This document shows, piece after piece, positions 56,201-64,000 of a DNA stretch of 64,000 nt (its first letter is position 1; every line of letters starts with the position of its first letter). The notes under the pieces were generated by a model that worked only from the letters and a program-made list of their open reading frames with translations, had not been told where the DNA came from and searched no databases. Origin of the DNA: Membranipora membranacea (Eukaryota; Bryozoa; Gymnolaemata; Cheilostomatida; Membraniporidae); contig OU612072.1 of assembly GCA_914767715.1 (NCBI GenBank), forward strand, positions 17,980,001 through 18,044,000, written 5' to 3'. The translations under genes were made by a program, and so were the position numbers.

Positions 56201-59200
56201 GAGTTAGAGAGTAAGCTCTCGAGTCTGAGGTACTCATACTAACAGCCTGTATAAACGCATCCTACAAGCAAATACAAAACACAGGTAAAGGCTACAACGA
56301 TAGCATCAAGACTGCGAAGAAGTGTACCAAGGACCCGCCAATATAGAGTGCACATTAACTTTATATTCAAGACCAATTATTAAACGAGATTGCTGGGAAC
56401 ACTGGTAGTATTTAGCTGTCTTTCCATGAGATTTAGATCGGATCGAATTTTCTAGCATTTAATAATTCCACGGTTTCCCTAGATATCTTCATCCCGCAAA
56501 GTAGGGAGGAGAAAAGAAAACTTAAACCATTTCGTTTGGCGTCTCAGTAAAATTCCAATGGTCTCAAATTACATAAAATGTGGCTCTAGCCAACATTCTA
56601 TTTGGAGAAGTTTCTTGCTTTATTGCACAAGTCTTTGATGGCACTGGACACAAACTGGTCCATCTTCCACAATTAGACAAAACACAACTCTTTATTATTA
56701 GCATACAATTTGAAATCATTGTAAAGGCAATATTAATCCCCAATAGGGAAGGCACATAAAGTATAGGTTGTCAAGATAAAGGATTTGTATTGAGCAGAGA
56801 TTTAATCTTCTTACACATGCAGAAGGCATGGCTTATGTCATTATTGTTTCATTTTTCAGTTGTTCAGAACAATAAGATGATAAGCAAACAGCAGTTCAAT
56901 TAGTTTGCACAGATTGTGGTTTACATTTATAAGTAAGCAGTTTAAATATCATGTATTTATGTATAACGTATATTGATGTATCCTTGGATGTATCCATCAA
57001 AAGATTCAGTCACAGTGACACACAGGTAGTTCCAATATTTCTGTTTAGGTCATGTTTATATTCTGACCACGATGGCACTTGGTTAAGTGGTTAGAACTAT
57101 GATCAGCTGGTTAAACTTCCAATGTATTGCATTATCCAACACTAATACTTCGGGCTGCTGCTCTATTTGCACTTTTTCCTGACACACAGTTATTATTTTA
57201 ATCTCATAATTAGCTTAAATCTGTTGCTGATTTTTCTTTTGGTACTTTGAATAGTGGATACATTAGCAACTAGACCTAGTGGAAAGGTGGCCGAGTAATG
57301 TTACTGTGTTTGCTAATTTGCCTTGAAGACGAGACAATCCAATCTCGTACACAGATCTTTGTCCCCAGAGTATTGGTTTACAACTTCATCATAATCAATT
57401 ATTATTTTTAAACTGTTTCCTTCCAACAACAGACCAATCACAGCCATACTCAGCTAAGGTCACAGGGTCACGACTTAACATACCTGCAGAATATGAGGTA
57501 TAAGTGGCTCAGGTAAAGATCTGAAGAAATGTTTGATGACCCCTGTGACATCATATACCTGAGCGTCCTCTATGTGCGCTCCGCCGTGTGCCTCAAAGTG
57601 TCTCTACAACAATACAAATACCAACAATACCTATACAGGGGCCGTCGATAGTCAGAGTGAATGTTGAACTAATCCGCTAACTAAATGCTAGATCATAATG
57701 ATAATTAGAATTTTGCATGCACACATTTACTATCATGAGGTGATTTATTGCTTTAACAATGTACCACCCTAAGATTTGTTAGGATATGTTTATATTACAG
57801 AAAGATTAGAGAAATGAAAAGAGTAAGAACATTAACCTCACCCTACTTAAAAAGGAAAATGATAATCCCGATTAAAATCGGTATTTTATGTCATCAATTT
57901 TCAGAAATTTCAAGTTGGTCATGAGATCTGACAAGTTTTGCTCTCTACTCCTATCATTTAGAATACTCTCTGCTCCAATTAAAACCACAAATCATGTTTT
58001 AAGACTTGCTTCACCGATCTTGTTAAGGAGGACAAACCTGTAGGTCTTTTTGCCGGGCCACAGATCCAGTTTTTCTGAATATCCCTTCTTTATGTAAGTG
58101 TGATGACAAGAAATGTCGACTGTGTCTCAAAAACCTACAATGACAAATTCATTTTTGCATCAGCAAAAAAACGGGTTAAACCTACGATCAAGCTCCTATG
58201 AGCCAAATACATATTTCAGTTATAAAATAATCCCCCCAAAATGGTACATGCCCGCATTGCAGAAACCTCATCCAAGACGCTAAAGAATGATCAGAGCAAA
58301 AATATTATCATACTACTGAAAAGTGGACTCATTCACCCTACACAACTATAACCTAATATGATGATTGTAGGGTTCACACAGAATGTCTGGTGATTAGGAT
58401 TGTGCGGGTTTAGAGTACCATTTAGTTTACCACATTCATTGAGCACACTTTTCTACAAAATGGTCAGAGCGGCAATTGCTTTAGATGTGGAACAAGCAAA
58501 GAATATTCACAAGCCTAACATAAAACTTACTGAGGTATAGGACCAATGTTAGGATCTTCAGATGATTCTAATAATGCTAGTGGTACGCCAAAAACGGTCG
58601 ATCCATCGCTTCTTTGCTGCAAAACAGATATAAAAATTTGATGATTCATCATCATCTTTTCAGAGAGAGTGACATGATGATCTTAATGTATTATCCTCGG
58701 CCAGAGAATGATACGAATTGACTCTGTTCATGTCAGATTTATGTGATCCGTTTGTATCGTGGTCTCAAAGACAAGGGTCAACCTCACGGATCTGATGCAT
58801 GCCGATAAGAGTTAGAGTACATGCCTTCCAACATGCAGGTAGGGCAGATTTTAGGGTCCTGCCCACTGGCCTGGTGCCCAGGTATAAAAAGGCAGTTCAA
58901 AAATGGGTTTTGAGAGCGCACCATCAATTGAGATCAACATGGCACAGTTATATTTCTATGGCTACCCACAGATGAGACACCGACTTACTAATAATCTACT
59001 ACTGACTGTCACTGAGTCAGAGTGCTCAGTGAACCTGTCAGGGGGGTCTTTCAATTAGAAACAAACCAAAATCGCAACCTTATCGCTCACTCACTGAGTG
59101 AGCGATACCTGCTAGGGGTCTCGCTTTCAGATCGCTCAGTCACTTGATTGATGGAACTATATACATTCTGAGTGAGCGAATTGGGAGCGATTTTCTCTAA

Positions 59201-59450
59201 TTGAAACACCAATTGAGTGATAATTTTGAGCAATGGGATAGTGATGTGATAGTGATAACTTGCTTTAGTAAAGGATCACTTTTTCTAATTGAAAGACCCC
59301 CCAGTGTCACTCACTCACCTGGACCAAAGAATTTCTTCCAGCCTTTGCTATCTTTTCTAATTTAGGTATTTTTATGCCCAGAATCTTGAGGTCTTCATAG
59401 ATGAATGCTCTAACAGCTTCCTTGTCAATTGAGTTATAAAAGTAAGCCAT
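41252..59450 (-). CDS. ARHGAP11A: RhoGAP protein of ARHGAP11A type, 25 exons, 1295 aa
   Basis: Exons from 5' to 3': 59450-59319, 58616-58531, 58134-58038, 57603-57484, 56261-56115, 55551-55419, 55026-54871, 52825-52685, 52325-52211, 51778-51705, 51156-50997, 50629-50506, 49744-49612, 49274-49141, 48518-48424, 47802-47690, 47396-47146, 46872-46521, 45665-45458, 44642-44488, 44111-44017, 43485-43277, 43006-42789, 42189-42002, 41503-41252. Every junction is GT-AG and keeps phase (3888 bases). Residues 1-239 match ARHGAP11A: the N-terminal AVRAFIYEDLKILGIKIPK, FGVPLALLES, then a complete RhoGAP domain. The remaining 1050 residues are low-complexity, basic and Ser/Thr-rich with SP sites (GFVGSIRRSVERLR, FDSPTRS, RSPNKHPS), as in that family. 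RhoGAPs turn off Rho GTPases; vertebrate ARHGAP11A acts on RhoA in cytokinesis. Orthology is inferred from the N-terminus only; the protein is longer than human (1023). Confidence 0.85.
42430..42471. repeat. Family D mini-foldback, copy 3
   Basis: TAGCCTGTCTTGACGAGCTT then GAACAAAGCTTGTCAA; 42 bases, nearly all stem. In an intron of the RhoGAP gene. Confidence 0.65.
45131..45418. repeat. (ATATC)n satellite with a central GTATC block
   Basis: Nearly 290 bases of pentanucleotide repeats. The flanks are ATATC and the middle (about 45294-45350) is GTATC, with occasional ATAAC/GTAAC interruptions. In the intron between RhoGAP exons 19 and 20; the left end of exon 19 is only about 40 bases away. 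Confidence 0.98.
45981..46365. mobile_element. MITE family A, copy 5, inserted in a 26-bp tandem repeat
   Basis: TTAA at 45981-45984 and 46362-46365; reverse orientation. Flanks: the unit GCTAACATTAAACCAATCCC + TTACTA is complete at left (from 45949) and its second copy is split by the element exactly at TTAA. In the intron between RhoGAP exons 18 and 19. Confidence 0.9.
47941..48423 (+). other. Open reading frame of unknown origin, antisense within an intron
   Basis: An ATG-started frame continues to 48495 (184 codons). The last part overlaps RhoGAP exon 15 on the opposite strand and is probably a shadow. The intronic part (about 160 codons) lacks stops in AT-rich DNA and reads like protein (for example ALARRYYIYSARKTNNDMI and VLYKQLDAFFSKFHEIASRL). 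I recognise no family. It could be a remnant of a mobile element gene, a retrocopy or chance. No splice sites or poly(A) signal are supported. Confidence 0.3.
50267..50463. mobile_element. MITE family C, copy 2
   Basis: Starts AGACTACCCAGTGACCAATG, ends with the complement; long inverted arms through CAGGCAGTTACTTATGATAA. 197 bases. It lies 42 bases from RhoGAP exon 12, in the downstream intron. Confidence 0.8.
51408..51530. repeat. 123-bp perfect palindrome
   Basis: Two 61-base arms with a single central base (51469) and no mismatch found when checked outward (core TATACATT T AATGTATA). AT-rich. In the intron between RhoGAP exons 10 and 11. No homologous copy seen in the window. Confidence 0.93.
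53640..53845. mobile_element. MITE family B, copy 4 (right end decayed)
   Basis: Contains the family blocks ACTATCATCATGTG, CTCTGATCGTTAG, CACACCAAATTCCT and CAATAGTATATCATG, but the terminal CAGTGTG is lost. In the intron between RhoGAP exons 7 and 8. Confidence 0.65.
55807..55840. repeat. Family D mini-foldback, copy 4
   Basis: TTGTCTTGACAACC then GAAGCTTGTCAAGACAA; a 34-base hairpin related to the copies at 11286 and 42430. In a RhoGAP intron. Confidence 0.6.
57276..57360 (+). repeat. Possible decayed tRNA(Ser)-like SINE head
   Basis: AAGGTGGCCGAGTAATGTTA resembles a Ser/Leu tRNA 5' part, and ATCCAATCTCGTACAC a degraded B box. Single copy and weak. Confidence 0.3.
59039..59304. mobile_element. 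MITE with CAGGGGGGTCTTTCAATTAG termini
   Basis: The left end CAGGGGGGTCTTTCAATTAG and the right end TAATTGAAAGACCCCCCAG are inverted copies of about 23 bases, enclosing 220 bases with internal palindromes (TCGCTCACTCA/CTGAGTGAGCGA). No clear target duplication. It lies in RhoGAP intron 1, its right end 15 bases from the exon 1 splice donor. Confidence 0.75.
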
Positions 59451-59552
59451 AATGTTAAGCTGTCTTGTATTTCTTCATCAGAACAGTAAAATATTGTCAA
59501 CACAGTTCATCTTCTCTTGATTTCAAAACTGGTACATTTTTAAATTTAATTC

Positions 59553-59565
59553 CTGATTGGTCAAT
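59553..59565 (-). promoter_or_regulatory. CCAAT (NF-Y type) box upstream of the RhoGAP gene
   Basis: Minus strand GACCAATCAGG about 105 bases before the ATG. It fits the NF-Y consensus RRCCAATCAG. Function is inferred from position; the transcription start is unknown. Confidence 0.4.
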
Positions 59566-59850
59566 CCCAATATGGTGTCAAGGACATTTATTCAGGATGT
59601 AACCTGCATCATTTCTGGAGATACCTACACCCGGTGATAAATTAGGTCATTTACTAAGACTAAGTTTCCTAATTGATCAGGACTAATTGATGGTCCGTAG
59701 TGCTGTTTTCCCTTTAATATCAGAGTTCAAGGTTTATAATATTAGGACTAATCGATTAGCAAGCATCTGCAAACATAAAATATTATTTGCAAACACCTCA
59801 ACTCAGTTTTGACTATAAGTTTTATCCAGAAATCAAACCAATCAATCACC

Positions 59851-61148
59851 ATGTATACTCAAATGCTAACTTTCCTATCCATGGTAGTCTGTTTGTTTCA
59901 AGGATGTGAAGCTAGACACAGTAAGTACTCTCCTCACTTTCTTTCCATAATGATAAGTTCATCTTGCTCAAGTAGTTTTCTCCCCACTGCTGACTGACTC
60001 CGAGTCTGATTGAAAATACTCTGATGATTGCAGCTCAAAATGTGTTACAACAGTTACAATTGCAAACAATATGTATTAAAACAGGTTCCCCTGTCCTGTG
60101 ACTCTTTGATTCTACTAAGGAGTACAGTGGATCTACATAGGCCATATATGCTAACATTAGTTAGGCTTAGCCAATGCTGCACATTCTATTATTGTCACTT
60201 GTCCTGTTACTTGTTGTGACTTGTCAAGTTATTTAAACTGATTCTCCCGCATTTCTTACTCCCCTTACAATTGTTCTGAGGACAAGTTGAGTAAGGCAAT
60301 TATATATTGATAATTATAGAAGAAATAAGTGAGTAGGATATAAGCTTGTGTCAGTAGAGTAGTGGTTAAATTCAAAACCAAGAATGAAATTGATTAAGTT
60401 TGGTAAGCAACTCGCAGGGAGAGTTTAGCGACATCAGATCAATGAAGGAGATTGTTATGTGCTTGCTATATCAGTGTTGGTATTAATGGGAACGTAAGGG
60501 TTATTTCTGTTTCGTTGGCATCGGAGCATTCATGTAGGCTGCACATTGCTACAAGTTATATCTTTCTATTTGCCCAAGACCTAATTTTTGCTTAGATTTG
60601 CAGCCAGCATTTTAACAATTGTGAATTTGAACTGACATACTCTCAACACGAATACCTGCACTCTGAATTCTTACTTTGGCTTGCCCTCTCCTTCTTCATA
60701 ATGAGTGCAGCGCATTAGTCTTCTATGCCATTAGAATGGCAACCACTATAAACGGGAGGACAGTTGCTACTTCATTTAACTTATAGTTTACCACTTGCGT
60801 CCTTTGTCCCTGTATTTTTTGCTGTTTTGTTTCTGTTTTGTACTCTACTACATTGTATTTTCCTACTGACCGTCTAAAATGCAGCTCATATTTGAACACC
60901 AGATCATGCCTTTGGCTCATATTGGGGCCTTGGTCTAAGAAGTTCATATTTCCAGAGGTCTCATCCTTGGTAGCTCTCAAGTTTAAACTGTAGATTTGAC
61001 ATTTAATTTTTGTCTTCTTTCAGAACTGGGAGATTATCCATATAGGATCGATGCTCTGTACATTCTAGGATTTCTGATCCTCATGGCTATCGTTAACATC
61101 TCCGCTTTCTTTATCTGGAAGTATAAGTGCCACGGACGCAGCAACTAA
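59851..61148 (+). CDS. Small single-pass membrane protein, two exons, 64 aa, unknown function
   Basis: The exons are 59851-59920 and 61024-61148, joined in phase 1 across GTAAGT and TTTCAG sites. Residues 1-20 form a hydrophobic signal-like segment (MLTFLSMVVCLFQG) ending at a plausible CEA-R cleavage site. About ten polar residues follow (GDYPYRID), then one membrane helix (LYILGFLILMAIVNISAFFI) and a short basic tail WKYKCHGRSN. This predicts a type I small membrane protein with a tiny ectodomain. I do not recognise the family. The ATG is preceded by CACC; an upstream in-frame TTG at 59809 is not needed. The gene is head-to-head with the RhoGAP gene, its ATG 400 bases away, so a shared promoter region is likely. 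Confidence 0.65.
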
Positions 61149-61620
61149 TAACACCCTCACTGTACACCCAATCAATGCATCATCATCCTTATGAGTCAGC
61201 TAAATCTAGGTCGGATAAATCAACTAGGCATGGAAGTTACTGCTTGTGACATCATCAAGGAAGGAAGATTTGACTTTACCTACTTATTGCTTGTCAACAA
61301 ATTGTCTACTCACCAACTATTAGCTGTTGTACAATTTACCAGTGCCAATTAAAATGAGTATCAGGCGAATTATGTCATAATGTCCGCATTTGTCCCTTAG
61401 TCCCGTAGCCTTGTCCCTAACCATTTAAATAATGTGACCATGCGGTGTTCACTTTCAGCTTAAAATTTAACCCATTAAATGTTCTCATGCCATTAAAAGA
61501 TTCTTTTAGCTTGCTGTTCTAGATTTATTTTAATCTTTTACTTATCATAGTCGTTACATATTAGTGATATTATATTATATTATATTTGTTATGCATTGTA
61601 GATATTTTAGGTTCATGTCT

Positions 61621-61626
61621 AATAAA
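61621..61626 (+). terminator. Poly(A) signal of the small membrane-protein gene
   Basis: AATAAA (then AGCTCC) 473 bases after the stop codon at 61146-61148; supports this locus as a real transcription unit. Confidence 0.55.
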
Positions 61627-63548
61627 AGCTCCACTTAAATTTGAAAGCAAACCAGTTAATTGTTAAGTTGCTTCTGCCGGCATACATTCATAACATATTG
61701 TAAAGGTTTGATGGAAAATATCTCGTGTGATTGTAATTGAAATCATATTGTAGCCTACATGGAAGATGAAACTGGGTTACACTGTTTTTCAACCTATTTA
61801 TTTCTACAGACAATTTTTTTCTTGCCAAATGTGACCCAAAACAACACATTGTGCTTAGTATAGGCCAAGCTATGTCATAAGTTCCATCTAGTTGAGCATT
61901 GGTAGTTTTACTTACTGGTTTTCATGCCGGCTAATGTTGTATCAATGTGCTGCGCAACCTTGATAATCTATTTGTTGACACACACTTATCTCATAATATG
62001 ACAAGTTTATTTGACCTGGATAGCATTTTGGATAGGATGTAAAACCACAGCTACGAGTTAATCAGCCTGTCATTACTAAGCCGGGCATTCCCAGGGGCCT
62101 GATTGATGTTAGCGTTAACTATGAGAGAGCAAAGGTTGAATTGAGGTCATCTAAATATTATAGTTAGTACCATTGCTGGAGTGAGATAATTGAAATGGAT
62201 GTAGCCTTTTTCATGTAGATCTTAGATCAAGTTTGATCTTATTTGCCTGCATCCCAGTTGCTCCCTTCCACTGGTAAAGCCGCGGTGTGACCAGTGGAGG
62301 GGAGCAACTCTGAATGCAGGCAAACTGACCAAACTTGATCTATGTTCCATGTGAGGACCCATGTCTTGCCTATCCTCATAGTCATAATGTTTCCAGATTG
62401 CAAGAACACAGTATGATTCGACAAATAAGTTGTGTGCAAGATGCAACACAGATTTTAGCGTCGTAGATTAGTATAGCAAGGTTTTCAATCCTTCCAAAGC
62501 CAATCTTCAATGGCTCCTGAACATGATTGTTGGAGAGTGACAATGTCTGTTTCGATGACATGGTTGTCACTACCGCTACATTCGAGCTGATTGAGTTATG
62601 ATAACCGCTGATCTTCGGAGAACACTCTGGTATGGTATGGTAGTGTCTGGTGATGTAAAATTGACTGACATATCAGTATACAGTGTAATTAATTGGTAGT
62701 ATCTGTAGATGAGCTAACACTGATTTATGTTATGACTGATTGGCGCACATATATCATCAGTGGCTGCCTTGGTAAGCCGTGGTGGTCAGTCAGTTCCATG
62801 TGTAGCCAGGCAGTTTGGGACAAACCTCTGGCGTATCTCAGTGGTTGTTTATCATCTTTCAGAGTTGCATTACCTCTCCACAGCCTACAGCTGACCGAGC
62901 TGTGGGGAAGTTAGCTCGCTAAGATATCAATGTGTTTTGAGTACCACCAGTTTTGGAAGAATATTGGTTCAGTTCATCCACAGTTTCCCTTGTTGATAAT
63001 CATAATCCAACATTGAGTTTTTGGTGTTGTTTCCCGCATATGCATGTCTTAATTTGACTTGGCTTTCGTTTTGGATTCGAAGTTGTTTCATATCAGAGTT
63101 TTGTTCTCTTATTCCCCACAACTTCAATCTATTATGTGCCAATGTTATCCCATGTATTCAGAGTTTTTTCTTCTTTTCTTATTGGCACCATTGAGAAAAA
63201 TAGCAAAAGCTTGACAGACTGACGCATTCAAATCTTGTAAAAAGTCCACATTTCAGGCTTGGCAACAGCAGAAATCAGAATTGGTGTTTCTTATCACATA
63301 ACAAACATCACTAAACAACAGTATGGAAAGTTTCAGCAGATTATCCAAACAGTAAAGAGCCGATGACATTGCTTTCACATATTCAACCATATTTATGACT
63401 GTCACAAAACCTAGCCTAAAATCCCACCATTATGTGTAGCTTAGGGTGGCCTATACTAGTCCGGGCTACCCTGAACTGGTACAGGCTATAATCAAAGGTA
63501 AAATACTACAATATCGTCCTAATTCAAGTTCTAGTCATAACGGTCGAA
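61627..63548. other. Intergenic between the small membrane-protein gene and the CHCH gene
   Basis: No exon supported on either strand. The only structured sequence is the foldback at 62224-62341. The right end should include the 3' UTR of the CHCH gene, but no canonical AATAAA stands out on the minus strand. Confidence 0.4.
62224..62341. repeat. 118-bp foldback
   Basis: AGATCAAGTTTGATC...TTGCCTGCAT...GTTGCTCCC...TCCACTGG pairs with CCAGTGGA...GGGAGCAAC...ATGCAGGCAA...AAACTTGATCT. The stem is imperfect, with a loop around AAAGCCGCGG. A related single arm occurs at 34815-34860. Confidence 0.75.
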
Positions 63549-63752
63549 CTATTTGTCTTTATTTAGTGGTTTTGGCAGATAGTCATTTCTGTTAAACTGC
63601 ATCTGATGTTTGAGGACACATTCAGTGAAGTATTTCACTTCCTCACTACAGTTTAACGACTGCTCCTTATTTAGCTCGAAACACTTCAATACGGACTTCT
63701 GTGCATCCTGACATATCGGTTGCTTCTCCACATAAGAGAATCGCTCATATAC
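63549..63752 (-). CDS. MIC19/MIC25-like (CHCHD3/6) MICOS subunit, last exon
   Basis: The exon runs from a TTTACTAG acceptor (63753-63760) to TAG and encodes 67 residues starting VYERFSYVEKQPICQDAQK. It holds a twin CX9C (CHCH) fold: Cys-X9-Cys in CQDAQKSVLKC and CSEEVKYFTEC. The pattern YERF...PIC.D.Q..VL.C...N..QSL.CS....F..CV resembles the C-terminus of CHCHD3/MIC19, an intermembrane-space protein of the mitochondrial cristae junction complex. The NRNDYLPKPLNKDK tail is extra. The 5' exons lie beyond the right edge. Other twin CX9C proteins cannot be fully excluded. Confidence 0.72.
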   Translation of the reverse strand, partial: VYERFSYVEKQPICQDAQKSVLKCFELNKEQSLNCSEEVKYFTECVLKHQMQFNRNDYLPKPLNKDK

Positions 63753-63902
63753 CTAGTAAATAAAAAGAATTTACAAGCTTTTATCATGAATTTCTCTTAG
63801 CAGTGTCTGTTATCAGGGACCACAAACCTAAAGGATTGATCCGCATCAGATGTAGCAGAGTTGTCACATACCAATTAATTATCAACATACAGCACAGTCT
63901 TT

Positions 63903-63945
63903 GGGAGTTGTCTACAGGCACTATGTTTGGACACAGACAACTCCC
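63903..63945. repeat. Short hairpin (GGGAGTTGTC / GACAACTCCC)
   Basis: A 10-bp perfect stem with a 23-base loop, upstream (in the gene sense) of the CHCH last exon and so intronic. Confidence 0.6.
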
Positions 63946-64000
63946 CATTACTATTATTATACACTTTTTATTTTGGCAGATAAATGCTGCAACGGAAAGC

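Larger units (their letters stand above)
55419..58616 (-). other. RhoGAP catalytic domain exons (exons 2-6)
   Basis: Residues about 53-235 of the RhoGAP protein. The catalytic arginine finger is Arg93 in KEGIFRKTGS. The conserved lysine and proline run is Lys129 in VIKHFFRSLPEPLIP. The helix that closes on the GTPase reads MDAHNLSVCLSPNLF with Asn202 and Pro209-Asn210. All the residues that define an active GAP are present, so catalytic activity is expected. Confidence 0.9.

Overview
The window is animal nuclear DNA: AT-rich, with spliced genes (GT-AG introns from about 100 bp to several kb), canonical AATAAA signals and many short transposable elements. An ATG-only first coding exon in calmodulin, a neuropeptide-type GPCR, ITFG1, OPA3 and MICOS genes point to a metazoan. 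Intron sizes, low GC and the GPCR type suggest an invertebrate, but I cannot name the phylum. All gene models were built by eye from splice sites, reading-frame continuity and remembered family sequences.

Layout: 33-692 (-) N-terminal part of an Arf GTPase gene that runs off the left edge. 2259-5445 (-) OPA3 in three exons. 7898-17146 (+) calmodulin, with four common exons and three alternative, separately usable last exons. 17919-19100 (-) an intronless class A GPCR. 19.1-25.7 kb is gene-poor and holds a decayed LINE and a MITE. 25719-37652 (+) ITFG1/LINKIN in 15 exons. 38.35-40.19 kb is a second decayed LINE. 41252-59450 (-) is a 25-exon, 1295-residue RhoGAP of ARHGAP11A type. 59851-61148 (+) encodes a 64-residue membrane protein I do not recognise, divergent from the RhoGAP gene. 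63549-63752 (-) is the last exon of a MIC19/MIC25-like MICOS subunit.

The genes are ordinary, unrelated housekeeping and signalling genes, and I see no operon-like logic. OPA3/calmodulin and the RhoGAP/64-residue gene are head-to-head pairs. OPA3 and the CHCH protein are both mitochondrial, but they lie 58 kb apart.

The most notable points are: the triplicated terminal exon of calmodulin; 31-32 bp perfect palindromes flanked by 7-bp direct repeats, which look like extremely small insertions; a 123-bp perfect palindrome and a 94-bp near-perfect one; a nest of TTAA-type and hAT-type elements in one ITFG1 intron; a MITE whose pre-insertion site can be read from the flanking tandem repeat; and a recurrent NF-Y-like CCAAT decamer inside coding exons of the RhoGAP gene, used in two reading frames.
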